From: Melghirimyces profundicolus
Lineage (GTDB): Bacteria > Bacillota > Bacilli > Thermoactinomycetales > DSM-45169
Direction of reading: 5' to 3'
NCBI RefSeq assembly: GCF_003054245.1
Contig: NZ_QBKR01000008.1
Span: 1 to 64,000 of the forward strand
DNA length: 64,000 nucleotides
Positions 52,057 to 60,660 of this stretch are shown here, piece after piece. Made by a program: the position numbers and the translations under genes. The notes beneath the pieces are model-generated. The model did not search any database, was not told where the DNA came from, and saw nothing but the letters and a program-made list of their open reading frames with translations. The first letter of the stretch is position 1. Every line of letters starts with the position of its first letter.

Positions 52057-53184
52057 TTAAAAAAGGCGTCCCTGGATCCCTTCCGGAGTTTCGGACGCGA
52101 TTTTCACCGCTTTCCGATAGACGTTGGGCAGTGCGTAGGCCGTTACTTCCGACTCTTCGACCCAGCGGCAATCCTCGGGAAGAGATCCTCCATCACCAAG
52201 ACACAGCGCCTCCACCAACGTCACATACCATCGTCGGTGGCTGAAGATGTGCTCCATTTCTCCGAGAATGGAGCCCAGTTCCACCGTCAGGCCCTGATCG
52301 GCAAGAGTTTGTTTTAAGGTTTCACCCGGGGAGGATTCCTCCGGCGGGTGATCCACGGTGGGCAGTCCCCACATGCCGGCCAAAAGGCCCTCTGAGGGAC
52401 GGCGGTGAAGAAGCACCCGGTCTCCCTTCCGGATCCAACCGAAGGTGACGCGGGCAGGGACCGGAGGTTTCCCCTTTTTCTTGACAGGCAGCTCCTCCTG
52501 AATTCCTTCCTTCCGGGCCCTGCATTCTCCGCGCACCGGACAGGTGTCACAGGTCGGGGACTGGGGAGTGCATACCAAGGCTCCCAGTTCCATCAGCGCC
52601 TGATTAAAGTCCCCCGCCCTTTCTTCGGGAATGAGCTGCCGGTCGAGTTCTTCCATCCTGCGCCGGGTCGAAACCTTGGAAATATCCTCCCCCAAGGCAA
52701 ACCACCGGGACAAAACGCGGAGCACGTTCCCATCCACGGCCGGTACCGGCCGGTCAAATGCGATACTCAAAATGGCCCCCGCAGTGTAAGGACCCACTCC
52801 TTTCAGACGGGAGATGGCATCGGGATCGGAGGGCACTTCACCCCCGTAGTGTTCCACTACTTCTTTCACCGCGGAATGAAGATTTCTCGCCCGTGAATAG
52901 TAACCCAACCCTTCCCAGGCTTTGATGACTTCCTCTTCATCCGCCTGCGCCAAGGCTTTCAGAGTCGGAAAATGGGCCATGAACCGCTCGTAATACGGAA
53001 TAACCGTATCCACGCGGGTTTGTTGCAACATGATTTCCGAAACCCAGATCCGATAGGGATCCTTGTTTTTCCGCCAAGGCAGATCCCGCCGGTTTTGATC
53101 GTACCAATCCAGGAGATGCCTGCGGATGGCCCCGATCCACTCCCCATCGGGTTTTGGAATGGAGTCGCCCGCCTTTAATGCCAT
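52057..53184 (-). CDS. mutY: A/G-specific adenine glycosylase
   Basis: A 375-residue base-excision enzyme removing A opposite 8-oxoguanine. Catalytic Glu50 (WVSEIMLQQT) and Asp151 (VDGNVLRVLSRW) are present, with helix-hairpin-helix LKGVGPYTAGAIL. The Fe-S cysteines are 205, 212, 215 and 221. A MutT-like C-terminal domain fills residues 240-375. The ATG at 53184 has GGGGAGGG upstream; longer forms lack support. Confidence 0.95.
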   Translation of the reverse strand: MALKAGDSIPKPDGEWIGAIRRHLLDWYDQNRRDLPWRKNKDPYRIWVSEIMLQQTRVDTVIPYYERFMAHFPTLKALAQADEEEVIKAWEGLGYYSRARNLHSAVKEVVEHYGGEVPSDPDAISRLKGVGPYTAGAILSIAFDRPVPAVDGNVLRVLSRWFALGEDISKVSTRRRMEELDRQLIPEERAGDFNQALMELGALVCTPQSPTCDTCPVRGECRARKEGIQEELPVKKKGKPPVPARVTFGWIRKGDRVLLHRRPSEGLLAGMWGLPTVDHPPEESSPGETLKQTLADQGLTVELGSILGEMEHIFSHRRWYVTLVEALCLGDGGSLPEDCRWVEESEVTAYALPNVYRKAVKIASETPEGIQGRLF

Positions 53185-53225
53185 GGAAACCCTCCCCGTT
53201 CCGTTCTGTGTGGTGTTGGTTGGTC

Positions 53226-54629
53226 TCATTCCGGGGCCTCCCGGCTCTGTTGGAGACGGACGAGTTTCAGGACTTCCCCGTTTTCCGTTCCTTCGCGAAG
53301 CAACAGTTTGTTCCGCTTTTCGGACAGATAAAAACCATGAATCCATCGGTCGGTTTGATAGATTTGTTTCTTTTCCATCCGCTCACTCACATAGAGGATT
53401 TCGTGTTCCCGTGCCAGCCAGACTCCATCCGGACCAAACCGGATATAGTCGGCCTCGCTCTGCACCTGATTTTCCACCTGACTGTAAACATCGTAGACAC
53501 GGGATTCCAGACTCCTCAGATCGATCAGCTTCAAAATGCCGTTGACGGTATAGGACAGGTAGTCGCTCCCGGAACTCAACGTCAGGTGATTCAACCGGGT
53601 CGGCATCAGGTTTTGCTCATTCTCCACGTAATGAAACATTTTCCCGTCGGTGACGTGAATCTTCCCGAAAAACAAATCGCCCTTCACCTTTTTTCCGGTG
53701 GGAAAGGCCAGGTACCGTCCTTCCGGGTCCCAGACGGCCGGCCCTGCAATCCACTGATCCGGTTCGGTGCGATAATAGGTGACCGATTTCCCGCTTTCCA
53801 TATCCAGCACAACCAGACGGTCGCCCAAAAGAGAAGGGCGGTCGCCGTCACTCTCCTCTTTCACCTTCCTGGATCCGGCGACATAGGCGAGCCGGGCACC
53901 CGTCGGGGACCAGACACCGGTATTTCCGGCCAGGGTCATCACCTTTTTTGCGTCTTTTGTTTCATAGACGGCACGGGCCATCAGGAAGTACTCGCCTCCC
54001 GGGGACCAGCGCACCCAGTCGGCTCCGGTGGCAGCGGTCTTGTTGACTCCTTTCCTTAGGACCCGGTCCCGTCCGTCCTCCACGGAGTACAGGTGCAGAT
54101 CCAAATCCGCCCCCGATTCCCGGGTGTAAATAAAGGCATTGCCTGCGGGGGAGACGGAGACCGGCTCCTTTGACAGGGAGAGAGAGTCGGTGATCTTGGT
54201 GGTCCCTCCGTCCCGCTCCAACACCAGGGAACGCCCCGACTGTTTGTCCAGGATCCTTACCTTGACGCCTTCCCCCAGGTGGTACACCTCTTTGCTGTCC
54301 CCGTACCGCCGGGTCCAGTCTTCCTTGACCAGGCGTCCGGTGGTCAGGTCAAAAATATAGTAATCGCTCCCCCGATCGGTCTTTCCCCTGAAATAAAACC
54401 GATCCCCCTGAAAGAGGTAGGGGACCACCTCACGAAATCCCTTTTGTTCCAATACGGTTGAAGAGGAGGGACCTTCACGGACAAGCCAGATGACCCCGAT
54501 CCATCCACCGATCAAGAACCCGAGGAGCAGGATGGAAACCCACCCCGTTCTGACGCGATCCCAACCGGTCCATCCGGCTCTTCCAACCCCCGGCATTTCA
54601 TCGTGCCACCGTCGCCCCAGATTCCACAT
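53226..54629 (-). CDS. TolB-like beta-propeller protein, membrane-anchored
   Basis: A 467-residue protein with an N-terminal transmembrane helix (about 31-50, VSILLLGFLIGGWIGVIWLV) and a WD40/PD40-type repeat region with motifs such as VWDPEGRYLAFPTG, WSPTGARLAYVAG and WSPGGEYFLMA. This gives a membrane-bound propeller facing outside. Ligand unknown. It ends 42 bases before mutY on the same strand. Confidence 0.82.
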   Translation of the reverse strand: MWNLGRRWHDEMPGVGRAGWTGWDRVRTGWVSILLLGFLIGGWIGVIWLVREGPSSSTVLEQKGFREVVPYLFQGDRFYFRGKTDRGSDYYIFDLTTGRLVKEDWTRRYGDSKEVYHLGEGVKVRILDKQSGRSLVLERDGGTTKITDSLSLSKEPVSVSPAGNAFIYTRESGADLDLHLYSVEDGRDRVLRKGVNKTAATGADWVRWSPGGEYFLMARAVYETKDAKKVMTLAGNTGVWSPTGARLAYVAGSRKVKEESDGDRPSLLGDRLVVLDMESGKSVTYYRTEPDQWIAGPAVWDPEGRYLAFPTGKKVKGDLFFGKIHVTDGKMFHYVENEQNLMPTRLNHLTLSSGSDYLSYTVNGILKLIDLRSLESRVYDVYSQVENQVQSEADYIRFGPDGVWLAREHEILYVSERMEKKQIYQTDRWIHGFYLSEKRNKLLLREGTENGEVLKLVRLQQSREAPE

Positions 54630-54947
54630 CCCCGTTACGCCCCTTAAGCGTTCAAAATCAAACCATCCTAATGTACTTCGCGCACCGTCGCGACTCCCTT
54701 TTTTTTCCGCTTCAAAGAAACTCTTCGGATTCAGTTTATCAAAAAGTTTTTGCCCTTTGAATATATTTTCGTCGCCGTTCGTCTGTTATGATGGATCGAT
54801 ACTCCGCCGAAAAGAGGGACATTCTCTCGGAAAAGGGAGAGGGTTGGATTGTGGAGGGTCCTCCGGCTCTCCCTGTGCTATAATGGAGCAGGATCAAATC
54901 CGCCACCTTCCATTCCCGAACGTCCGTCTCATATGGGGAGGAATCGG
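54630..54947. other. Intergenic region upstream of the mscS unit
   Basis: 318 bases with no gene. Contains the promoter elements described at 54876-54884 and a poly-T/A stretch near 54690. No repeat-family copy is present. Confidence 0.6.
54876..54884 (+). promoter_or_regulatory. Extended -10 promoter for the mscS unit
   Basis: TGCTATAAT is a perfect extended -10 element (TGnTATAAT) about 65 bases upstream of the small ORF at 54948. A clear -35 box is absent, which fits extended -10 promoters. Confidence 0.6.
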
Positions 54948-55037
54948 ATGTCGACCGGTCCTTCCCCGTCAAATCACCGTTTTCCCGGCTTACGGGGTAC
55001 GAACGATTCGATTGAACCACTTCTGCACGGAAGGTGA
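54948..55037 (+). CDS. Small 29-residue ORF upstream of the MscS gene
   Basis: A short ORF, MSTGPSPSNHRFPGLRGTND then SIEPLLHGR, has GGGGAGGAA upstream, a good ribosome site. Its stop codon falls within the ribosome binding region of the mscS gene, eight bases from its start, so translation is likely coupled. It may be a leader peptide or small protein. It lacks a known family. Confidence 0.5.
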   Translation: MSTGPSPSNHRFPGLRGTNDSIEPLLHGR

Positions 55038-55043
55038 GACAGA

Positions 55044-56090
55044 ATGAGCTTATTTGCAATCCAGCGGTTGGCAACCACCTGGTTCTGGACAGCCGAATGG
55101 ATGACAGACATGGAAGGAATGCAAAAAAAAGCGGAAAAGGTCGTCGAGGACCCCTCAAACGAGCTTTGGAGTCCCTTGGTCGACAAAGTTCTGATTCCGC
55201 TCGGACAGATCACCCTGATTATCCTTCTGGCCTACATCGCCCTCCGTTATGTGGACCGGGTGATCGACCGCCTGCTGAATATCAGCCGGTTTCATCAAAA
55301 AAAAGGGGCCACCCTGAACCGCCTCATTAAATCGACGGCGCGATATGCCATTTGCTTCATTGCAATCATCGCCGTTCTGGAGAAATTGGACGTTCCCGTC
55401 ACCTCCATCCTCGCGGGAGCCGGTATCGTCGGTCTCGCCGTCGGTTTCGGCGCCCAGAATCTCGTCAAAGACGTGATTTCCGGCTTTTTCATCATCTTTG
55501 ACAACCAAATGGATCTGGGCGATTACGTTCAGATCAACGGGAACATCGAAGGCACCGTGGAGGAGATCGGCCTCCGGGTCACCAAGATCCGGGAATTCAG
55601 CCAGCGCCTCCATTATGTCTCCAACGGGGAAATCACCCGGGTGACCAACTACAACCGGGATCGGATGCGGCCTCTGGTGGGTGTGACCGTCCCCTATGAA
55701 GCCGATCAGGAACTGGTTCAGCGGACCCTTCACGATATCAACGAAGACTTAAGCCGGAGGCTGGCCCCTTATGTCATCGAGCCTTTCAGTCTCTTCGGGG
55801 TCACCAACATCCAGCATGATGGTGTGGAATACACCATCATGGGGGTCGTCACTCCGGAAGAATACTGGATGGTGGAACGGGAAATGCGGAAAACCATCGT
55901 CCGCGTATTCCATGAAAAAGGAATCGAAATCGCATACCCGCGACAAATCCTAGTCCCCTCCCAGGATCTCCGGCCCATCTTCCCTGTGGTTCCGCAGAAC
56001 GAAAAGAAGCCGGAAGAACAAAAGCGGAAGGAGATCGAAACGGAACCAAGCCGGGAAAAGGGAGATGTTCCAGAAGGAGAAGACGGCTGA
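55044..56090 (+). CDS. MscS-type mechanosensitive ion channel
   Basis: A 348-residue channel with three or four N-terminal helices. The pore helix LAGAGIVGLAVGFGAQNLVKD is characteristic of MscS, followed by the beta domain YVQINGNIEGTVEEIGLRVT and the cytoplasmic cage. The C-terminal 40 residues (NEKKPEEQKRKEIETE and onward) are highly charged and unlike the family. It opens on osmotic downshock. Start follows GGAAGGTGAG. Confidence 0.93.
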   Translation: MSLFAIQRLATTWFWTAEWMTDMEGMQKKAEKVVEDPSNELWSPLVDKVLIPLGQITLIILLAYIALRYVDRVIDRLLNISRFHQKKGATLNRLIKSTARYAICFIAIIAVLEKLDVPVTSILAGAGIVGLAVGFGAQNLVKDVISGFFIIFDNQMDLGDYVQINGNIEGTVEEIGLRVTKIREFSQRLHYVSNGEITRVTNYNRDRMRPLVGVTVPYEADQELVQRTLHDINEDLSRRLAPYVIEPFSLFGVTNIQHDGVEYTIMGVVTPEEYWMVEREMRKTIVRVFHEKGIEIAYPRQILVPSQDLRPIFPVVPQNEKKPEEQKRKEIETEPSREKGDVPEGEDG

Positions 56091-56105
56091 GAAACTCCCT
56101 TGCGC

Positions 56106-56252
56106 TCAGATGGTGCGCATGATGGCGGCCAGGATCGCCGTCACTCCCAGGGAAATTCCCACCCAAAAGACCAGCCGTTTCATATCCGACGCCAGCGTTT
56201 TGGTGTGATCCACCGGCTGGCGTTTTTGCTTTTTCTTCTGCTTTTTCGACAT
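56106..56252 (-). CDS. Small single-span membrane protein
   Basis: A 48-residue protein: a basic start (MSKKQKKKQKRQPVDH), then one transmembrane helix in the second half (LVFWVGISLGVTAILAAIM) ending in RTI. AAGGAGAG lies at ideal spacing from the ATG. It converges with the mscS gene, ending 15 bases after it. Small highly charged membrane proteins of this kind are common in Bacillales; its role is unknown. Confidence 0.7.
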   Translation of the reverse strand: MSKKQKKKQKRQPVDHTKTLASDMKRLVFWVGISLGVTAILAAIMRTI

Positions 56253-56484
56253 GGTTGCCACTCTCCTTGAATCGGTTAGTACCAAGACCTGAAGCCCTTG
56301 TCATTATGATCTTCATTTTACAAAAATATCTTTTCGCTGTAACATAGATGTAAAGCTTCTGTTAAAAGGCACATTTCCCAGGTCGCTCACATATTTTTTA
56401 TCAGGGGTTTCATTCCGTCTCCAAATCATTCATTTGGCATAGGTTCTCTGCGAAAAGGGAAAAAGCAGAGTAGAGGTGAACAAG

Positions 56485-56706
56485 ATGTTTTTCAGGGAGA
56501 GTATGACCGTCATCCACCAATCCTACGGTACACCGCGAGTGATCTATTCCTTGCAGAACCGCCTGGAGCGGGCGAATATCCCCAGCGAATTGAAAGTCCG
56601 ACAAGGAAAAAGCATAACCACCTATCAACTGCTGGTGCCCCGGCGGGATGCCAAAAGAGCGTTGGAACTCCTGAACCGCTACAAATCGGAGCTGGAACAG
56701 GCCTGA
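56485..56706 (+). CDS. Small soluble protein, possible DUF2007-like
   Basis: A 73-residue protein. VIYSLQNRLERANIPSELKV followed by YQLLVPRRDAKRALELLNRY resembles the 'LLVPEEDAERA' layout of small DUF2007-type proteins. ATG at 56485 follows GAGGTG; the GTG nine bases earlier is less likely. Function unknown. Confidence 0.65.
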   Translation: MFFRESMTVIHQSYGTPRVIYSLQNRLERANIPSELKVRQGKSITTYQLLVPRRDAKRALELLNRYKSELEQA

Positions 56707-56715
56707 ATCTCCGGT

Positions 56716-57597
56716 TCACCCGCTGAGAAAGTCCCACAGATAAAAGGTGACGTAACTCCTCCAAGGTGCCCAATCTTCCCCCCATTGCCGCACCTCGGCT
56801 TCCGTCGGCTGATGGGCCAGACCGTACAGTTTTTTCAGAGCGTTTCGGAGCCCGATATCCGCCGCCGGCAACAGGTTGGGACGGCCCATGCCGAACAGCA
56901 GTAAACATTCCGCCGTCCAACGGCCCACTCCCCTCAGGGCAACCAGACGTTCCACCACCTCTTCGTCGGGCAGCCGTTCAAGTGCTTCAAGGTCCAATCT
57001 TCCATCCGCGATCATCCTGGAGAGATCGATGATGTACTCGGCTTTCCTGCGGTTAAACTGCAGCTTTTGAAGGTCCGTATATTCCAGGCGGGCCACCTGC
57101 TCCGGGGTGGGGAATACGGGAAGCCGTTCATCCCCGTACTCGAGAGTTTCCCCCGCAAGCTCCACCAGACGCCGGATCAAAGTCCCGGCGAAGGAGAGAT
57201 TCAGCTGCTGGCTGACGATGGTTTTTATCAGGCATTCATATAGGGTGGGATCCAACATGAAATGGAGTCCGGCCCTGGCTCTGATCACGGGTGCCAGGCG
57301 GGGCTCCTTTTTCATTTGTTCGTAAAATGGCTGGAGATCCACATTCAGCGAGAGCATTCGACGGACCAACCGCTCCAGGAGCTCCCGTTCCTTACGGCTC
57401 AGGTCTTCTTCCACCCGTACCCGGACACCCCCCGCTTCCCAATCCAGCTTCACCGTCACCGGGCGATGGCCCAGTCGCAGCGTCCTGTAAAAACAGCCGC
57501 CACGATAACGGTAAAACGTTTTTTCAAACAGAAGCAACCGTCGGGTGGTCCGCTCGAAAGAATAGGGTTGGGCGGGTTCCAATCTCAGTTCGGTCAT
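56716..57597 (-). CDS. DNA-3-methyladenine glycosylase II (AlkA-like)
   Basis: A 293-residue HhH-GPD glycosylase. The N-terminal beta domain (1-110) is like AlkA; LRGVGRWTAECLLLFGM is the helix-hairpin-helix, and the catalytic Asp lies in PAADIGLRNAL. It removes alkylated purines. Together with nth, mutY, uvsE and this gene the window carries four base-damage repair enzymes. Confidence 0.92.
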   Translation of the reverse strand: MTELRLEPAQPYSFERTTRRLLLFEKTFYRYRGGCFYRTLRLGHRPVTVKLDWEAGGVRVRVEEDLSRKERELLERLVRRMLSLNVDLQPFYEQMKKEPRLAPVIRARAGLHFMLDPTLYECLIKTIVSQQLNLSFAGTLIRRLVELAGETLEYGDERLPVFPTPEQVARLEYTDLQKLQFNRRKAEYIIDLSRMIADGRLDLEALERLPDEEVVERLVALRGVGRWTAECLLLFGMGRPNLLPAADIGLRNALKKLYGLAHQPTEAEVRQWGEDWAPWRSYVTFYLWDFLSG

Positions 57598-57675
57598 CCT
57601 CGGATTCTCCTTCCCCGCAAATCGTTTCTATTATATCATCCCTTTCTTTCCGTCGGAACGCGAGGACGAAGACAA

Positions 57676-57711
57676 GGCCGACGAAAGGGGCATTCCCTTC
57701 CGCCGGCCTTC
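57676..57711. other. Imperfect hairpin after the LysM-3D gene
   Basis: AAGGCCG...CGGCCTT arms enclose a further CGAAAGGG/CCCTTCCG stem with two mismatches. There is no T-tract, so the role as terminator is unsure. Confidence 0.35.
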
Positions 57712-57752
57712 CGGCATCCTCTATTCCACGAAGCCCTGACGGCTGCGGTTCA

Positions 57753-58373
57753 TCACTCCACCAGTTCCACCTGGACCCCTTTTTTCACCCCGAAACGGCG
57801 GGCTTCATCCACTTCGTCCATATAGACGTCAATCCGTTGACCCTGGATCGCACTGCCCGTATCCTGCGCCACCCGGTATCCGATCCCCTCGATATACACC
57901 AGGGAACCGATGGGGATCACGGCAGGATCCACCGCAATGGTGTATCCCTCCTCCACCCGGGCCCCGCTGGAAGTGATTCCGTAACCGGGATCACCGGGGG
58001 ATTTCCCCGTGGATTCCCGTCCCGATGTGTACGCGGTCAACGTGAATTCACCAAGGGATTTCCCCCGCGCCATGGCGGGAATCGCATTCCCTTCCTTCCC
58101 CTTCTTCCCGGAGCTCTCATTTATCGGAATACGAAGTTCCTGGCCAATCTGGATCTTCGAGGGATCCGCCAGGTGATTCAGTCGGGCGATGGCATTCACA
58201 TCCGTTCCGTGTTCACGGGCAATCCCGTAGACGGTATCCCCTTTTTCCACGGAGACGGTCTGATACTTCGTACCGGCTTCCGCCATCTCCGACAACCGGT
58301 CTCCGTTTCCCCAAATCAGGGCCCCCAATCCCGCCAGGCAGAGGGCCGCAGCCAACCACCGGTTCTCAGTCAT
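57753..58373 (-). CDS. LysM and 3D domain cell-wall protein
   Basis: A 206-residue secreted protein. A hydrophobic N-terminal segment (about 6-22) acts as signal sequence. LysM spans 38-83 ([18 protein letters not shown]). The 3D domain at the C-terminus has the catalytic Asp pattern [17 protein letters not shown] and [18 protein letters not shown]. It resembles YocH-type muramidase-like autolysins and probably trims peptidoglycan, perhaps in germination or lytic release. Confidence 0.9.
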   Translation of the reverse strand: MTENRWLAAALCLAGLGALIWGNGDRLSEMAEAGTKYQTVSVEKGDTVYGIAREHGTDVNAIARLNHLADPSKIQIGQELRIPINESSGKKGKEGNAIPAMARGKSLGEFTLTAYTSGRESTGKSPGDPGYGITSSGARVEEGYTIAVDPAVIPIGSLVYIEGIGYRVAQDTGSAIQGQRIDVYMDEVDEARRFGVKKGVQVELVE

Positions 58374-58561
58374 CGACGATCACCTCATAGATAGATTTCA
58401 TTTCTTTTACTAGATTTGCTATCCATCATGGCCGAAACCGGAAGAGGTTATACCTGCTTCATCCCGTTGAGGTAAATGGGCAGCTTCTTCCAACTTCATC
58501 AGAGGTGAACGTTCTTCGATCCGGAAGGATCGGGACCTTCCGCCTGCGCTTTCGCAACCAA

Positions 58562-58600
58562 ATAAAAAGGGCCTTAACGGTTCTCCGTCAGGCCCTCTTC
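58562..58600 (-). terminator. Terminator overlapping the yfbR stop codon
   Basis: GGGCCTGACGG pairs with CCGTTAAGGCCC, which includes the TAA stop, and is followed by TTTTTATTT on the minus strand. Confidence 0.8.
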
Positions 58601-59179
58601 CGATAATTCATCCAGAGTTTTGGTGAAGCTGGGGGCGAAATGTTCCAGGAAATAGTCGATCTCCGGCATCTCCAACCGGTCCAACCGGGTTTTCAAATCT
58701 TCTTTGGCGATGGCAAACTCCCGGTTTCCGGCGGACATTTCCGTCAGGCACTTCAAATACCCGTCCAAAAGATCCGCCCCTTTCACCCATTTGTACAACT
58801 CCGGTTCCGTCTCCCGGATCAGAGGGGCGTAGCTTTTTTTCAACTCCCGCGGGATCAGGTCACACAGCCGGTCGGCAGCCAGATCTTCTATCTCCCGGAA
58901 TCCTTTTAATATCCTTGGGTTATGGTGTTTGACGGGACTGGGAATGTCCCCTGTGATCACTTCCGTGGCATCATGAAACAGGGCGAGGGTCACAGCCCGC
59001 TCCACAGGCACGTTTTTCCCGTAAACTTCTGCCGCGATCGTACAAAGGGCATGGGTGAGCACGGCCACGTGATAACTGTGCTCGGCGACGTTTTCCGGCA
59101 TCACGCTACGCATCAGGTTCCACCGTTGGATGAAGCGCAACCGGAACAGATTGGCAAAAAAGGAGTTCAAGTCTCCCAC
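58574..59179 (-). CDS. yfbR: 5'-deoxynucleotidase YfbR (HD domain)
   Basis: A 201-residue HD phosphohydrolase. Metal ligands are His34, His69, Asp70 and Asp136 (AEHSYHVA, LFHDATEV, KGADLLDGYL), and GDIPSPVKHHNP is the family block. It hydrolyses 5'-deoxynucleoside monophosphates. Length and motifs match YfbR. Confidence 0.92.
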   Translation of the reverse strand: MGDLNSFFANLFRLRFIQRWNLMRSVMPENVAEHSYHVAVLTHALCTIAAEVYGKNVPVERAVTLALFHDATEVITGDIPSPVKHHNPRILKGFREIEDLAADRLCDLIPRELKKSYAPLIRETEPELYKWVKGADLLDGYLKCLTEMSAGNREFAIAKEDLKTRLDRLEMPEIDYFLEHFAPSFTKTLDELSEEGLTENR

Positions 59180-59207
59180 CTCGGTTGTCTCAATGAGTCA
59201 AAACCCA

Positions 59208-59276
59208 GAAGCGTTCTGTGAGTGCAGCCGGAGCGGCTTTGGGTAAATGCTGCCGATCACTTTTTCACAACGCTTC
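59208..59276. repeat. Dispersed palindromic repeat, copy D (inverted, 69 bp)
   Basis: In reverse complement it reads GAAGCGTTGTGAAAAAGTGA and ends ACAGAACGCTTC. Its GCAGCATTTACCCAAAGCCG core matches C and E. Thus the element occurs in both orientations. Confidence 0.85.
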
Positions 59277-59279
59277 TAG

Positions 59280-60545
59280 CTAGTGTCTGTTCGCTTCCGG
59301 AACCTGCGATTCCTGCCGGGAAAACCATTCCGGGCGACGAAGGCACCGCTTTTCATATTGGTCGTGGATGACGATCACGGCCAACATGAATATCAATCCG
59401 ATCTGGGGAGCGATAATGGGATAATCGTACATCCCGTGACCGAGCAGGGCAAAAATAATCGACGTCAGTGCGCCCGCCAACCGTTTCTCCTCTTTCTGAT
59501 TGGCCGTCTTCCGCCACCGTCGGGCACGGTGAGTCGTTACTGCAATCAGGCTGAGGAAAAGCAGCAGTCCAACCCCCCCGTACTCCACTGCCATTCCCAG
59601 AAGAATGTTGTGGGCATGAAAGAGGTACTTCCCCGTCATCTGGTCAAACAGGTAACTGAAATGAAGGGGCAGCACCCCCGTCAGCCAGTTTTGTTCAAAC
59701 AACCGGAAAGAGTTTTGCCAGACAAAAATGCGGACCTCCGCCGTGGCGAATAACGTCTCCTCCCGGGGAATCAGCGTTTTGTTGGTGTAGATGATCAACC
59801 CGAGGAAGAGCAAACCTAAAAAAAGGAGCACCGTCCGCTTCCGGTTTCCGGTCATCCACACCTGAATCAACAATCCGATCACCAGTCCCACCCACGCTCC
59901 GCGGGAACCGGTACACCAAATCCCAACGCAATAAATCACGAACGAAGCCAGGGCCCCGATTCGATGCCACCGTTTTTTCAACACCGAAGAAGCGTAAATG
60001 CTGAGCAGGGCCAAGCAAATCAGCATCGCCGCCGCGAGGTTGGAGTTGGAAGCGGTTCCGATACTTCGAACCGATTCGGCCTGTTGCATCGGATAAAAGC
60101 CCAGTAAATAAAAAAGGATGGATTTCTCGGTCGGGATCCAGTCCACACGCTGAAAGACGGTGACGAAAGCCACATACAAACCGAAGAACCAAAATTGGAG
60201 ATAAAGTCTCTGAAATTTCCGCCAGTCCCAGTCCAGAACCTCTTTGACCCAGACGGAAAAGAGATAGTAAAGGCCGAAAAACAGAACGGGAACAAAGCCG
60301 ACGGGAAGCCATCCGAACAGCAGATAGGGATTAAAAAACCAACTGATTAGAGACCAAATCACGAAACCGAGAAAAATCCGTTCCGGCCATTCGAATAGAT
60401 TCCATTTTCCCCTGTTGATGAACAAAACAGCGATCCCGAGTGCCAACATCACCAAAACGGGAAAGAGGGGGGAAATCAGGATGTTGATATGTAGGAATTG
60501 CATCCATCGTTTATATATTTCATCTCTGCGCGAGTCCATATCCAC
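59280..60545 (-). CDS. O-antigen ligase family membrane protein
   Basis: A 421-residue protein with about twelve transmembrane helices. The Wzy/WaaL-type motifs are CTGSRGAWVGLVIGLL and FHAHNILLGMAVEYG, the latter His being typical for the ligase family. GTG start after GGGAG. In Gram-positives this group polymerises or ligates cell-envelope glycans; the substrate is unknown. The Asp/Arg-rich N-terminus (MDMDSRRDEIYKR) is cytoplasmic. Confidence 0.8.
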   Translation of the reverse strand: MDMDSRRDEIYKRWMQFLHINILISPLFPVLVMLALGIAVLFINRGKWNLFEWPERIFLGFVIWSLISWFFNPYLLFGWLPVGFVPVLFFGLYYLFSVWVKEVLDWDWRKFQRLYLQFWFFGLYVAFVTVFQRVDWIPTEKSILFYLLGFYPMQQAESVRSIGTASNSNLAAAMLICLALLSIYASSVLKKRWHRIGALASFVIYCVGIWCTGSRGAWVGLVIGLLIQVWMTGNRKRTVLLFLGLLFLGLIIYTNKTLIPREETLFATAEVRIFVWQNSFRLFEQNWLTGVLPLHFSYLFDQMTGKYLFHAHNILLGMAVEYGGVGLLLFLSLIAVTTHRARRWRKTANQKEEKRLAGALTSIIFALLGHGMYDYPIIAPQIGLIFMLAVIVIHDQYEKRCLRRPEWFSRQESQVPEANRH

Positions 60546-60660
60546 TGACAGACTCCCTTAACCGAAAATTACGTTGCCCTTTGCATTATATCCATGCAAT
60601 GGCAAAAGAACAAGATATAGAAAAAACACAAACTCAGGATGTGATTGGAAAAGCGGTCGG

